58,350 nucleotides of DNA, taken from contig WRIR01000014.1 in NCBI GenBank assembly GCA_009782605.1, positions 1 through 58,350 on the forward strand. Direction: 5' to 3'. A program made the translations under genes and the position numbers. Of this stretch, positions 26,101-35,830 are shown in pieces. Numbering within the stretch: the first letter of the stretch is position 1; each line of letters opens with the position of its first letter. The notes under the pieces are model-generated. The model made no database searches. It saw only the letters and a program-made list of their open reading frames with translations, and was not told the DNA's origin. This stretch comes from Eggerthellaceae bacterium. GTDB lineage: Bacteria; Actinomycetota; Coriobacteriia; Coriobacteriales; Eggerthellaceae.

Positions 26101-28773
26101 ATGGCAGAAGTCGATATCCATGCTCCCGGCGTTGAGGTCAAGAAATCGTGTTGTTATTTCTGTCACCAAAACTGCGGAGTGCTCGCCTATGTGCTTGATG
26201 GCACGGTCATCAAGGTCGAGGGCGACCCGGAGCATCCAACCAACCAGGGGGGCCTGTGCTGTCGCGGCAATATCGCGCTCAAGCATATCGACCATCCTGC
26301 GCGCATCAACCATGCCCTCAAGCGCATCGGCGAGCGCGGGGAGAACAAGTGGGAGAAGATCCCCTGGGACCAGGCAATCACCGAGATTGCCGAAAAGCTC
26401 AACCAGATAAAGGAAGAGAGCGGGGCGGAGGCCGTGGCCACTGCGGGCGGCACCCTGCGCACGGAGGACTGGGCGCGTCGCCGCTTCATGAACATGTTCG
26501 GCTCCCCGAACAGCTTCCACAACGCGCTTTTGTGCTGGATCCCCACCTTCATGGTGGAGACGGCGGTGTGCGGGTGGAGCCCCTTCGAGACCGACCTGGG
26601 CGACAGCCGCTGCGTTATCCTGTGGGGCTACAATCCTGGGGCATCGGGCATGCCGGGCATGAGGGGCTATTCCGACCTGCAAAAAGGCGGCCTGAAGCTC
26701 GTCGTGATAGACCCGCGCTTCTCAGAGACTGCGTCGAAGGCCGACCTGTGGCTGCCCCTGCGCCCCGGCTCCGACACGGCACTCGCGCTGGCCATGGTGC
26801 ACACGGTCATTTTCGAAGGCCTGCACAATGCCGACTTCGTGAGCAACTGGTGCGTCGGCTGGGACGAGCTGGTCGAGCATATGAAGCAGTATTCGCCCGA
26901 GTGGGCCGCGCCCCTCACCTGGCTTGAACCGGAACAGATTCGCAATGCTGCACGTATGTATGCGAAAAGCACCCCTTCGAACATCCAGTGGGGCTGCACG
27001 GCAGACCAGCTGGGCCCCACCTCCGGTGCTGGTATGCATGCGCGCATGATCCTGCGTGCCATCTGCGGAAACCTCGACTGTCCCGGTGGCGACCTTATCC
27101 CGGGCCCGAGCTTCGGCTACCTCACCGATGAGGAAATCGAGGCCAACGAGTGGCTGCCTGAGGAACAGAAGGCCAAGCAGATAGGGTCGGACAAGTTCAA
27201 GCTCACCTCGTGGCCGGGCTACCAGCGTATCGCCGACACGGCGAGAGAGACCTGGGGCAAGGCGCCCACCGCCGAATGGATGTGCGAGGCGCACGGCCCC
27301 TCGGTATTCAAGGCGATCCTTACCGGCGACCCCTACCAGGTCCGTGCGCTTATCGTCTCGGCGACGAACCCGGTCTCGTCCTACGGGGACTCCAAGATGA
27401 CGCTTGAGGCCCTGAAAAAGGTCGAGTTCCTGGTCACCTGCGATTACTGGATGACCTCGGCGGCGCTGTACTCCGACTACGTCATGCCGATCGCCGGGGC
27501 GCTTGAGCGCCCGACCATCCACACGAACTACGGGGTGACCGACTCCGTCATATGCTCGCAGCGTGCTATCGAGCCTATGTACGACCGCCACACCGACTAC
27601 ATCTTCTGGCGCGACCTTGCGCTTGCAACGGGCGCTCCCGCCGACCAGTGGCCGTGGGAGAACGAGGAAGAGGTCTTCTACTACATCATCTACCCGCTCG
27701 GGTACCCCGTCGAGAACTATGACGAGTTCGTCGAGAAGTACCGCTTCTACTACCCGCCGCTGCATTACTACAAGTACGGCGAGAAGGGCTTCTGCACGCC
27801 CTCGCGCCGCGTCGAGCTGAAATCGTCCATCCTCGAAGAGCTGGGCTACCCGGCGCTGCCGACCTACATCGGGTGTGCGGAAAACGAGATCGACCATCCG
27901 GAGCTGGCCGAGGAATACCCGCTCGTGCTCACCACGGGCGGCGGGTTCATGCCCTACCACCACTCCGAGCAGTTCCAGATCGAGACGGTGCGCTACCTCT
28001 ACCACGACCCCTATTTCACCATCAATCCCCAGACTGCTGCCGAGATGAAGATCCAGGACGGCGACTGGTGCTGGATCGAGACCCGGCGCGGGCGCATCAA
28101 GCAGCGTGCGAACGTCGAGGCGAGTGTCGACCCCCGGGTGATCTTCGCACAGCGCGGATGGTGGTACCCGGAACGCGGCATCGGAAACGGCGAAGAACCC
28201 TTCGGATGCCTTGAGTCCAACGTGAACGTGCTGACCTCGGTCGACGACGACCACTGCGACCCCCTCGGCGGCAGCTGGGCCTGCCGCGGCCTGCTGTGCA
28301 AGGTCTCGAAGGTCTCGCCCTCCGAGATAGGCGTCGCGCCCGACACCCAGTTCTCCATCCCGGGCTCTGCGAAAGAGCCGGGCGTGAGCGTCCTGCCGAA
28401 GGACTCGAAGCTTGCCTTCGATCCCATCCCCTTCGACCCGAAGCCGAGCTTTGAGGTGCCCGAGGGACTGGTGTGGGACAAGGGCAAGCGCAAGGCGGTC
28501 CAGGAGTCGACGGGCTTTGAGTACGACGCGGATTCCGGCTGGCTGGTTGACCCGGAAAGCGAGGTCTGGTACGACCTGTATTCCGGTTATGCCTTCGACC
28601 CGGGCGAGAACAACCTCGTCGATATGGCAAGCGGGAAGCGCTACGACCTGGAGACCCGCGAAGAGCTGGCCTCTAGCGGGCCCGCCAAGGGAAACGCCCG
28701 GGGAGGCGCCAGGAAAGCCGTGAAGGAAAGCACGGATACGGCGACCCCCGATGACGCGAAAGGAGGGGAGTGA
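26101..28773 (+). CDS. Molybdopterin oxidoreductase, FeS-containing catalytic subunit
   Basis: This 890-residue DMSO-reductase-superfamily enzyme has a 4Fe-4S motif (CYFCHQNCGV with the fourth Cys in LCCRG). Cys145 (ALLCWIP) sits at the position of the Mo ligand, as in acetylene hydratase Cys141 and Nap/Fdh-type enzymes. Overall it resembles the acetylene-hydratase branch, but the Asp next to the FeS cluster that is essential there is replaced by His, so a redox role is more likely. No signal peptide. The last 120 residues add aromatic-acidic repeats (EYDADSGWLVDPES, WYDLYSGYAFDPG) not expected in the family. It heads a four-gene operon with FeS, NrfD and CCG proteins. Substrate unknown. Confidence 0.88.
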   Translation: MAEVDIHAPGVEVKKSCCYFCHQNCGVLAYVLDGTVIKVEGDPEHPTNQGGLCCRGNIALKHIDHPARINHALKRIGERGENKWEKIPWDQAITEIAEKLNQIKEESGAEAVATAGGTLRTEDWARRRFMNMFGSPNSFHNALLCWIPTFMVETAVCGWSPFETDLGDSRCVILWGYNPGASGMPGMRGYSDLQKGGLKLVVIDPRFSETASKADLWLPLRPGSDTALALAMVHTVIFEGLHNADFVSNWCVGWDELVEHMKQYSPEWAAPLTWLEPEQIRNAARMYAKSTPSNIQWGCTADQLGPTSGAGMHARMILRAICGNLDCPGGDLIPGPSFGYLTDEEIEANEWLPEEQKAKQIGSDKFKLTSWPGYQRIADTARETWGKAPTAEWMCEAHGPSVFKAILTGDPYQVRALIVSATNPVSSYGDSKMTLEALKKVEFLVTCDYWMTSAALYSDYVMPIAGALERPTIHTNYGVTDSVICSQRAIEPMYDRHTDYIFWRDLALATGAPADQWPWENEEEVFYYIIYPLGYPVENYDEFVEKYRFYYPPLHYYKYGEKGFCTPSRRVELKSSILEELGYPALPTYIGCAENEIDHPELAEEYPLVLTTGGGFMPYHHSEQFQIETVRYLYHDPYFTINPQTAAEMKIQDGDWCWIETRRGRIKQRANVEASVDPRVIFAQRGWWYPERGIGNGEEPFGCLESNVNVLTSVDDDHCDPLGGSWACRGLLCKVSKVSPSEIGVAPDTQFSIPGSAKEPGVSVLPKDSKLAFDPIPFDPKPSFEVPEGLVWDKGKRKAVQESTGFEYDADSGWLVDPESEVWYDLYSGYAFDPGENNLVDMASGKRYDLETREELASSGPAKGNARGGARKAVKESTDTATPDDAKGGE

Positions 28774-28775
28774 TC

Positions 28776-29354
28776 ATGACGCGCTATGTGATGGTTATGG
28801 ACCAGCGCTCCTGTATCGGCTGCCAGTCGTGCTCAGTCGCCTGCCGGACCTGGAACGATCTCCCGATGGATATCATCTACAACCCCGTGGTGAGCGAGGG
28901 CGTGAAGGGCGAGTGGCCGAACGTGCACGTCAACTACACCCCTTTGATCTGCATGCACTGCGAGAAAGAGCCCTGCACGCGCTGCTGCCCGACGGGCGCC
29001 AGCAAGAAGGACAAGGACGGCACCGTCTGGGTCGACCACAAGAAGTGCATGGGCTGCAAGGCCTGTGTGCAGGCCTGCCCCTACGGGGCACGCGACAGCT
29101 CGGAAATGGCGCCGCGCTTCGAGCGTTATGCCCAGAAGTGCACCTTTTGCCGCGATCGCCGCGAGATGACGCCGGGGGCGAAACCCTACTGCGTTGATAC
29201 CTGCCACCAGAAGGCGCGCATCTTCGGCGACTTGGACGACCCGGAAAGCGATGTCGCAAAGATAATCGGCTCGGTTCAGACCTTCCGGCTCATGGAGGAC
29301 TACGGCACCGAGCCCCAGATATACTACATTCCCGCGTTAGGAGGTCAGCGATGA
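28776..29354 (+). CDS. DmsB/PsrB-like four-cluster ferredoxin subunit
   Basis: ATG at 28776 (GGAGGGGAG upstream) gives 192 residues. Four cluster-binding motifs are visible: CIGCQSCSVACR, CMHCEKEPCTRCCP, CMGCKACVQACP, and CTFCRDRREM paired with YCVDTCH. It carries electrons between the NrfD-type membrane subunit and the catalytic subunit. GTG at 28770 is an alternative start. It lies two bases after the catalytic gene and overlaps the membrane gene by four bases. Confidence 0.94.
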   Translation: MTRYVMVMDQRSCIGCQSCSVACRTWNDLPMDIIYNPVVSEGVKGEWPNVHVNYTPLICMHCEKEPCTRCCPTGASKKDKDGTVWVDHKKCMGCKACVQACPYGARDSSEMAPRFERYAQKCTFCRDRREMTPGAKPYCVDTCHQKARIFGDLDDPESDVAKIIGSVQTFRLMEDYGTEPQIYYIPALGGQR

Positions 29355-30358
29355 ACAAGCATTATTGGACCTGGCCTATCGTTATCGACCTGTTTTTAGG
29401 CGGCCTCGGCGGCGGCATCCTTGCCATCGCGATGGCCTATGAGTTCCTCTACCCCGGCCTGGGGCCGGCCTTTGCAATGCCCGTCCTTATCGCTGTGGCG
29501 AGCCTGGGGCTTGCGTGCTTCTTCTTGGTGTTCGAGCTGGGGCAGCCGAAGGTGTTCTTGCGGGTGTTCGTGAAGGCGACGGCGATCATCAAGTGGGGCG
29601 CGGTGCTGCTTTCGCTTGCGCTCATCGCGGGGTTCGTCTACTTCCTCTCGTGCCTGCCCTGGGATATCTTTGCCTTCCTTGTCCCGCTCCAAAAGCCCGC
29701 CCTTATCGTGGCGGGGATAAGCGGCCTGCTCGTCATGCTCTACACGGGCATCTTCCTGGCGAGCCTCAAGCCCCATGCCTTCTGGAACAGCCCGGCCCTG
29801 CCGGTGCTTTTCGCGGTGTCGGCGCTCCTGACCGGGGCTGCCGTCGCGGCGGCGACGCTTGGCATGTGGCCGGTTACCATGTCGACCCTGCTGCAGGCGC
29901 TCAACCCGGGGGTTGACGCGGGCTTGGTCGCCCAGGAGGCCGCCAACACGCAGGTCTTCTTCCAAGGGAAGCTGCAGACCCTGTGCATGGCGCTTATCGC
30001 CGTCGAGGCCTTCGTGCTGCTCCTTTATGTGTTCTTGCTGCGCGGCTCGGGCAACGAGGTGGCGCGCACGGTTGCGGCCCGGTGGCTTACGGGCAAGACC
30101 GCCCCGGCATTTTGGCTCGGCCTTGTCGTGTGCGGGCTGCTGCTCCCGCTCGGCCTCTACTACCGCTTCGGCGAAGTTGCGGCGGCTGCGGTGGCTGCCA
30201 CGGTGCTCGTCTTGGCCGGCGGCTGCCTGCTGCGCTTCCTGGTCGTGTACGCCGACGACCGCCGTCTGGTGCCGGGCGAGAAGCGCTTCTTCGACCGCCT
30301 GCCGCATCACGACGCCGCGTTCTTGACCGCGTGGGACGACAAGGAGAGCCCCTACTGA
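29351..30358 (+). CDS. NrfD/DmsC-like membrane anchor and quinol oxidoreductase
   Basis: This 335-residue membrane protein has about eight to nine helices. The start (HYWTWPIVIDLFLGGLGGG) matches the NrfD/PsrC family, where this Gly-rich helix contacts the FeS partner. It probably exchanges electrons with menaquinol. Charged loops are few, and the C-terminus is cytoplasmic-looking (VPGEKRFFDRLPHHDAAF). It starts within the FeS gene (ATGA) and shares its last base with the next start (TGATG), so all are translationally coupled. Confidence 0.92.
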   Translation: MNKHYWTWPIVIDLFLGGLGGGILAIAMAYEFLYPGLGPAFAMPVLIAVASLGLACFFLVFELGQPKVFLRVFVKATAIIKWGAVLLSLALIAGFVYFLSCLPWDIFAFLVPLQKPALIVAGISGLLVMLYTGIFLASLKPHAFWNSPALPVLFAVSALLTGAAVAAATLGMWPVTMSTLLQALNPGVDAGLVAQEAANTQVFFQGKLQTLCMALIAVEAFVLLLYVFLLRGSGNEVARTVAARWLTGKTAPAFWLGLVVCGLLLPLGLYYRFGEVAAAAVAATVLVLAGGCLLRFLVVYADDRRLVPGEKRFFDRLPHHDAAFLTAWDDKESPY

Positions 30359-31248
30359 TGAACGAACAAATGTTCGTTGATGTCCTGACGGACAGCGAGG
30401 TCGTCCTCGACGGTTCCTCGTATACATGCCGAAGAGTTGACGGAGGGGGTGCGGCGCAAAGCTGCACCTCCTTGTTTTTCCCGGGCTGCTCCTTCATAAA
30501 CTATGACCCCGGCCTGGCAGGCGAGCTCTTTGACGACCTGCGGGAGCGCGGCCTCGTCGACGGGGTCACGCTGCTGTGCTGCGGCAAGGTGCTCGCGTTC
30601 GGGGAAGGTGCGCCCGCCGCAAAGCCGGCCTTCCAGGAAGAGCTGATGGGGGGCCTCGCCTCGCGGGGGGTCGAGCGCATCGTCGCGGCCTGCCCGAACT
30701 GCGTGGCAGAGCTTGAGGCGCTGTTCCGTGCGGAGGGGTCGGGCATTGCCGTGGTGCCGCTTTCCGAAGTGCTGGCACAGGCCGGCTTCAAGGTCACCGT
30801 GGAGGAACTGGCCGCGCGGCTCGGCGAAGGGGGGCGCGGTGATGCGACAATGCCTGTGGCCGCCGTCCACGACGCATGCCCCGACCGCGCCACCGGCCGC
30901 TTCGCGTCAAGCGTGCGGGCCCTTTTCGCGCCCGAGGCGCTTGTCGAGAAGGCCCACTACCAGGAACGGTCGTTCTGCTGCGGCTCTTTGGCGAACGCCG
31001 CCGGACACCCCGATGTCGCCCAGTCGCAGGCGCTCCAGCACGGGGCAGAGGCGTGCGAGGCGCACGCGGGCGCGCTGGTGGTCTATTGCATGAGCTGCGC
31101 ACGCTTCCTCGGCACCCTGCAAGACAGCGTCCCCGTGTTCCACTACCTTGAGCTGCTTTTCAACAAAAGCATCGACTGGAAGAACCTGTCGACCGATTGT
31201 GAGCTGCGCTTCCTTTCTTTGTCCCCAGGAGCCCCCGCCCTCCCTTGA
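30358..31248 (+). CDS. Double CCG-domain (HdrB/GlpC-like) FeS protein
   Basis: ATG at 30358 gives 296 residues with two cysteine-rich CCG domains. The first has FFPGCSFINYDPG, LLCCGKVLAFG and AACPNC. The second has HDACPDRATGRF, SFCCGSLANAAG and VYCMSC. Such domains bind a non-cubane 4Fe-4S cluster in heterodisulfide reductase B and occur in GlpC, LutA and succinate dehydrogenase E. It would accept electrons or reduce a disulfide. Its translational coupling to an NrfD-containing molybdoenzyme operon suggests it belongs to the complex, or supplies a dedicated electron route. The trp genes start 52 bases later. Confidence 0.8.
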   Translation: MNEQMFVDVLTDSEVVLDGSSYTCRRVDGGGAAQSCTSLFFPGCSFINYDPGLAGELFDDLRERGLVDGVTLLCCGKVLAFGEGAPAAKPAFQEELMGGLASRGVERIVAACPNCVAELEALFRAEGSGIAVVPLSEVLAQAGFKVTVEELAARLGEGGRGDATMPVAAVHDACPDRATGRFASSVRALFAPEALVEKAHYQERSFCCGSLANAAGHPDVAQSQALQHGAEACEAHAGALVVYCMSCARFLGTLQDSVPVFHYLELLFNKSIDWKNLSTDCELRFLSLSPGAPALP

Positions 31249-31299
31249 TGCGGTATCATGTTCCAACGGGGGTTTCTACTCGAAGGGAAGAACAAGGGA

Positions 31300-32310
31300 A
31301 TGATCAGAGAAGCGATACTGGCCCTGTCCAAGAAACAGGACTTGCCTTACGAGGTGGCCGAGGCGGTCATGCACGAGATAATGACAGGCGAGGCGACGCC
31401 GGTCCAGATGAGCGCCTACCTCACCGCCTTGAGCCTCAAGGGCGAGACGACTGACGAGATAACGGCATCCGCCTACGGCATGCGCTCGCACTGCATACGG
31501 CTCCTGCACGACGTGGACGCGCTTGAGATCGTCGGCACCGGTGGCGACCACGCGAACACCTTCAACATATCCACCACGGCGGCGATTATCGCGGCAGCGG
31601 CGGGCATCCCTGTCGCCAAGCACGGCAACCGCAGCGCCTCAAGCCAGTGCGGGGCTGCCGACGTCTTGGAGGCGCTTGGCGTGGACATCAACATCCCGTC
31701 TGAGAAAAGCGCCGAACTGCTCAAAGAGATAGGGATATGCTTCCTGTTCGCGCAGAACTACCACATCGCCATGAAATACGTCGCGCCGATCCGCCGCGAG
31801 CTCGCCATAAGGACGGTGTTCAACATCTTAGGCCCGCTCACCAACCCCGCAGGCACGCAAATGGAGCTGATGGGCGTCTACGACCGGGAGCTGGTGGAGC
31901 CGCTGGCGCAGGTGCTGTGCAACCTGGGAGTGAAGAGCGCCATGGTGGTGTACGGGGAAGACGGGCTGGACGAGGTGTCCCTCAGTGCCCCCACCTTCGT
32001 CTGCGAGGTGAAGGACGGCTGGGTGCGGTCCTACACCATCACGCCGGAGCAGTTCGGGTTCGAGCGGTGCGCGAAGGAGGACCTGCAGGGCGGCACGCCG
32101 CCCGAGAACGCCGAGATACTGAAGGCGCTGCTGCGTGGCGAGAGGGGCCCCAAAAGGGACGCGGCGGTGCTCAACGCTGCGGCGGCCATGTTTGTTACGG
32201 GCAAGTACGGCTCGATGGACGCGGCGGTAAAGGCGGCGAACGAGGTCGTCGACAACGGGGCGGCAATGCAAAAGCTCGACGACTTCATCCGCTGCTCGAA
32301 CAAAGGGTGA
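31300..32310 (+). CDS. trpD: Anthranilate phosphoribosyltransferase
   Basis: ATG at 31300 gives 336 residues, the usual length. It joins anthranilate with PRPP in tryptophan synthesis. Motifs include the PRPP loop VGTGGDHANTFNIST, KHGNRSASSQCGAADVLEALG, and the anthranilate-site region VAPIRRELAIRTVFNILGPL with TNPAG. It is the first gene of trpDCFBA. No trpE or trpG is in the window, so anthranilate must come from elsewhere. A start at 31258 is less likely. Confidence 0.97.
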   Translation: MIREAILALSKKQDLPYEVAEAVMHEIMTGEATPVQMSAYLTALSLKGETTDEITASAYGMRSHCIRLLHDVDALEIVGTGGDHANTFNISTTAAIIAAAAGIPVAKHGNRSASSQCGAADVLEALGVDINIPSEKSAELLKEIGICFLFAQNYHIAMKYVAPIRRELAIRTVFNILGPLTNPAGTQMELMGVYDRELVEPLAQVLCNLGVKSAMVVYGEDGLDEVSLSAPTFVCEVKDGWVRSYTITPEQFGFERCAKEDLQGGTPPENAEILKALLRGERGPKRDAAVLNAAAAMFVTGKYGSMDAAVKAANEVVDNGAAMQKLDDFIRCSNKG

Positions 32311-32314
32311 GGGC

Positions 32315-33118
32315 ATGGACATACTGCACGAGATAGCAGGGCGGACGCTTGAGCGGGTCGAAGCGCGAAAAGAGGCGCTGCCGCTGGACAGCCTTGTTGA
32401 AAGGGTGCGCCTCAGGTGCGGGGACGGGCCTTCCTCCCCAGCCGACTTCCCTTTTGAAAAGGCGCTGTGCTCCGAGGGCATGGCCTTTATCTGCGAGGTT
32501 AAGAAGGCGTCGCCGTCAAAGGGGGTCATTGCGGAGGACTTTCCCTATCTTGATATTGCCCGGGAATACGAGGCGGCGGGTGCGGCGGCAATCTCCGTTC
32601 TGACCGAGCCGCACTACTTCAAGGGCGACGACCGGCATCTTCGCGAGATCGCCGAAGTGGCCTCAATCCCGCTTTTGCGCAAGGATTTTACCGTCGACAG
32701 CTATATGGTCTACGAGGCGAGGCTTATGGGGGCGAGCGCCGTTTTGCTGATTGCCGCCCTTTTGGACGAGGACAGGCTCGCCGCATACATCGACACGGCC
32801 CACCGCCTGGGCCTTTCCGCCCTTGTGGAGACGCATACGGAAGCGGAGGTAAAGCGGGCGCTGGCAGCAGGTGCGCGGATAATCGGCGTCAACAACAGGG
32901 ATTTGAAGACTTTCGACGTCGACGTCGATTTGAGCGGGCGGCTGAGAAGCCTGGTCCCGCCCGAGGTGTGCTTCGTGTCCGAGAGCGGCATAAAGACAGC
33001 GCAGGACGTCGAAAGGCTGCGTCGGCACGGCGTAGATGCCGTGCTGGTCGGCGAGACCTTGATGCGCTCGCCCGACAAGAAGGCGGCCCTGGCCGCACTG
33101 AGGGGTAAAACGCTGTGA
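32315..33118 (+). CDS. trpC: Indole-3-glycerol phosphate synthase
   Basis: This 267-residue TIM barrel closes the indole ring. Catalytic segments are FICEVKKASPSKGVI (the Glu and Lys of the active site), LLRKDFTVDSYMVYEA, GVNNRDLKTFDVD and VSESGIKTAQDVERLRRHGV. It starts five bases after trpD and overlaps trpF by four, so translation is coupled. It is a stand-alone TrpC, not fused to TrpF. Confidence 0.97.
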   Translation: MDILHEIAGRTLERVEARKEALPLDSLVERVRLRCGDGPSSPADFPFEKALCSEGMAFICEVKKASPSKGVIAEDFPYLDIAREYEAAGAAAISVLTEPHYFKGDDRHLREIAEVASIPLLRKDFTVDSYMVYEARLMGASAVLLIAALLDEDRLAAYIDTAHRLGLSALVETHTEAEVKRALAAGARIIGVNNRDLKTFDVDVDLSGRLRSLVPPEVCFVSESGIKTAQDVERLRRHGVDAVLVGETLMRSPDKKAALAALRGKTL

Positions 33119-33846
33119 GTGGCTTTGCGTGCGACCCTGTGGGCAGTGCCGGGAGCGGCCTTGGGAACGGTCCTGGGAGCAGTGCCGCCGGGAGCGGTCC
33201 TGGGAGCAGCCAAACGAGCAACCCCGTGAGCAACCCCGTGAGCAAGGTGAAAATCTGCGGGCTCACCCGCGTCGAGGATGTCGAAGCGGTCAACCGGGTG
33301 CTGCCGGACTTCGTCGGGTTCGTGTTCGCCCCAAGCCGGCGCAGGCTCGACACCGCATCAGCGGCCATGCTGAAAGAGAGGCTTGACCCATGCATCAAGG
33401 CCGTGGGCGTCTTCGTGAACGAGCGCTTGGAGGCCGTCAACGAGATGTACCGGAGCGGGATCATCGATTTGGTGCAGCTTCACGGCGACGAGGACGGCCC
33501 CTATGTCAGGCGGCTCAAAGAGGCCTGCGGCTGCTGCGTGATAAAGGCCCTCGGCGTCGGCGTGGCCCTGCCCTCCCTTCCGCCGGAGCCCGACTACCTG
33601 CTGTTCGACACCCTTTCAAAGCAGCGCGGCGGTGCCGGGAAGGCCTTCGATTGGAGCGTCTTGGAAGGGCTGCGCGGGTTGCCGTATTTCCTTGCAGGGG
33701 GGCTTTCAGCCGAGAATGCGGCCGAGGCGGTACGGGTGCTCGCCCCCTTTTGTGTCGACGTGAGCAGCGGCGTGGAAACGGACGGCGTAAAGGACGCAGG
33801 GAAGATAGAGAAGTTCGCATACGTGGTGAGGGGGGTCCAACAGTGA
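33115..33846 (+). CDS. trpF: Phosphoribosylanthranilate isomerase with N-terminal Gly-Ser extension
   Basis: GTG at 33115 gives 243 residues, about 40 more than usual. The enzyme proper begins at [16 protein letters not shown] (catalytic Cys), followed by [22 protein letters not shown] (catalytic Asp) and [10 protein letters not shown]. The first 40 residues are a low-complexity [17 protein letters not shown] stretch encoded by short direct repeats. Later GTG codons (33226 and 33238) could be the true start; GTGAGCAACCCC is tandemly repeated there. It overlaps trpB by four bases (GTGA). Confidence 0.93.
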   Translation: MSGFACDPVGSAGSGLGNGPGSSAAGSGPGSSQTSNPVSNPVSKVKICGLTRVEDVEAVNRVLPDFVGFVFAPSRRRLDTASAAMLKERLDPCIKAVGVFVNERLEAVNEMYRSGIIDLVQLHGDEDGPYVRRLKEACGCCVIKALGVGVALPSLPPEPDYLLFDTLSKQRGGAGKAFDWSVLEGLRGLPYFLAGGLSAENAAEAVRVLAPFCVDVSSGVETDGVKDAGKIEKFAYVVRGVQQ

Positions 33847-35024
33847 GTAGAAGATTCGGCGAGTTCGGTGGCCAATACATCCCCGAAACGCTCATGAGCG
33901 CCTTGCATGAGCTGGAAGAGGCATTCAACCATTATTCTAAGGACCCGGCATTCCAGGCCGAGCTGGACAGGCTGCTGGCCGACTACGCCGGGCGGCCCTC
34001 GCTTCTCTCCTATGCCGAGAACCTGACGAAGCAGGTCGGCGGCGCCCATATATACCTGAAGCGGGAGGACTTGAACCACACTGGCTCGCATAAGATAAAC
34101 AACGTGCTTGGACAGGCCCTGCTTGCAAAGCACATGGGCAAGACCCGGATTATCGCCGAGACAGGCGCGGGCCAGCACGGTGTCGCGGCCGCTACCGCCG
34201 CAGCCCTGCTTGGCCTGGAATGCGAGGTGTTCATGGGCAAGGAGGACACCGAGCGCCAGGCGCTCAACGTCTATCGGATGCGGCTGCTGGGCGCGAAGGT
34301 CCACCCGGTCACTTCCGGCACCATGACGCTCAAGGATGCCGTGAACGAGACCATGAGGGAATGGACGAGAAGGGTGTCGGACACCCATTACGCGCTCGGC
34401 TCGGTCATGGGGCCGCATCCCTTCCCGACGATGGTCCGCGATTTCCAAAGCGTGATCGGAAGGGAGATACGGGCACAGATGCGCGCGGCTACAAACCGGC
34501 TGCCGGATGCCATCGTCGCCTGCGTGGGCGGCGGGTCGAATGCCATCGGCTCGTTTTACGACTTCCTCGGGGACGGCGGCGTGCGCCTCATAGGCTGCGA
34601 GGCGGCGGGCAGGGGCCTTGACACCGAGCAGCATGCGGCGACGATAGCGCTCGGCTCGGCTGGCGTGTTCCACGGGATGAAGTCGCTCTTCTGCCAAGAC
34701 GAGTTCGGGCAGATAGCCCCGGTCTACTCCATTTCCGCAGGGCTCGACTATCCCGGCATCGGGCCGGAGCACGCATGGCTGCATGAGTCCGGGCGTGCGG
34801 AGTACGTGCCGGTCACCGACGACGAGGCCGTGGAGGCTTTCGAGCGCCTGTCGCGCACCGAGGGCATCATCCCGGCAATCGAGTCCGCCCATGCCGTGGC
34901 GCACGCAGTAAAGCTGGCAGAAGAGATGGGCGAAGGCAGGACCATCGTCGTGTGCCTCTCGGGGCGCGGCGACAAAGACGTGGCGGCTATCGCCCGATAC
35001 AGGGGGGAGCACATCAGTGAGTAG
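33843..35024 (+). CDS. trpB: Tryptophan synthase beta subunit
   Basis: GTG at 33843 gives 393 residues, the normal length. The PLP lysine lies in [11 protein letters not shown] and the phosphate-binding loop in [26 protein letters not shown] at the start and [17 protein letters not shown] are family signatures of TrpB1. It condenses indole with serine. It overlaps trpF by four bases and trpA by eight, ensuring equal expression of the alpha and beta subunits. Confidence 0.98.
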   Translation: MSRRFGEFGGQYIPETLMSALHELEEAFNHYSKDPAFQAELDRLLADYAGRPSLLSYAENLTKQVGGAHIYLKREDLNHTGSHKINNVLGQALLAKHMGKTRIIAETGAGQHGVAAATAAALLGLECEVFMGKEDTERQALNVYRMRLLGAKVHPVTSGTMTLKDAVNETMREWTRRVSDTHYALGSVMGPHPFPTMVRDFQSVIGREIRAQMRAATNRLPDAIVACVGGGSNAIGSFYDFLGDGGVRLIGCEAAGRGLDTEQHAATIALGSAGVFHGMKSLFCQDEFGQIAPVYSISAGLDYPGIGPEHAWLHESGRAEYVPVTDDEAVEAFERLSRTEGIIPAIESAHAVAHAVKLAEEMGEGRTIVVCLSGRGDKDVAAIARYRGEHISE

Positions 35025-35784
35025 GATCAAAGACGCATTTGCCGGAAAGAAGGCCTTCATCGCCTACCTCATGGCCGGTGACCCGGACCTTGCGTGCTCG
35101 GCGGACTATATCGTGGCCGCGCAGGATGCCGGGGCCTCCATGGTCGAGGTGGGCATCCCCTTTTCCGACCCCATCGCCGAGGGGGAGGTGATACAGGCGG
35201 CCAGCATGCGCGCGCTTGCCGCCGGGACGCGGCTTGACGGCGTCTTTGACATGGTGGCGTCCATCAAGGACAGGATGCGGATCCCGCTGGTATTCATGAC
35301 CTACCTCAACCCCGTGTTCGTGTACGGCTATGACCGTTTTTTCGACCGGTGCACAAAGATCGGGGTGTGCGGCGTCATCATCCCCGATGCGCCCTTCGAG
35401 GAACAGGGCGAGGTGAGGGCGGTTGCGGGGAAGTATGGCGTGGAGGTCGTCACGATGGCGGCCCCTACCTCAGAGAGGCGCATCGCCCGCATCGCCGAGG
35501 GCGCGGAAGGCTTTCTCTACCTCGTTTCCTCCCTGGGTGTCACGGGCGTGCGCGACGAGATAAGCACCGACCTTTCCGCTATCGTGTCCGAGATAAGGAG
35601 GCACACCGATGTGCCGGTGGCCATAGGCTTTGGAATATCGACACCTGAACAGGTGAAACAGTATTCCGCCATCGCCGACGGCATCATCGTCGGCAGCGCC
35701 ATCGTGCGCATCATCGGGGAACACGGCAAGAGGGCAAAGAAGCCCCTGCAAGAATACATACACTCAATGGCCGCCCCGCTGTGA
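35017..35784 (+). CDS. trpA: Tryptophan synthase alpha subunit
   Basis: GTG at 35017 gives 255 residues. Catalytic Glu and Asp lie in [19 protein letters not shown] and [13 protein letters not shown], and the phosphate site in [12 protein letters not shown] with GIIVGSAIV. It releases indole from indole-3-glycerol phosphate and channels it to TrpB. It is the last gene of the operon; composition changes to lower GC soon after its stop. Confidence 0.97.
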   Translation: MSRIKDAFAGKKAFIAYLMAGDPDLACSADYIVAAQDAGASMVEVGIPFSDPIAEGEVIQAASMRALAAGTRLDGVFDMVASIKDRMRIPLVFMTYLNPVFVYGYDRFFDRCTKIGVCGVIIPDAPFEEQGEVRAVAGKYGVEVVTMAAPTSERRIARIAEGAEGFLYLVSSLGVTGVRDEISTDLSAIVSEIRRHTDVPVAIGFGISTPEQVKQYSAIADGIIVGSAIVRIIGEHGKRAKKPLQEYIHSMAAPL

Positions 35785-35830
35785 AAAATGCTAACGTGTT
35801 GCCTTATTTGGCGACATTCGTTCTCAGCGG

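Noticed and set aside
26101-28773. Calling the second molybdoenzyme an acetylene hydratase
   Set aside because: The overall branch and the Cys ligand fit, but the essential Asp beside the FeS cluster is His, and an NrfD/FeS electron chain is present, which a hydratase does not need.
31249-31299. Tryptophan attenuator or T-box before trpD
   Set aside because: The gap is only 51 bases, with no Trp-rich leader peptide or T-box elements.
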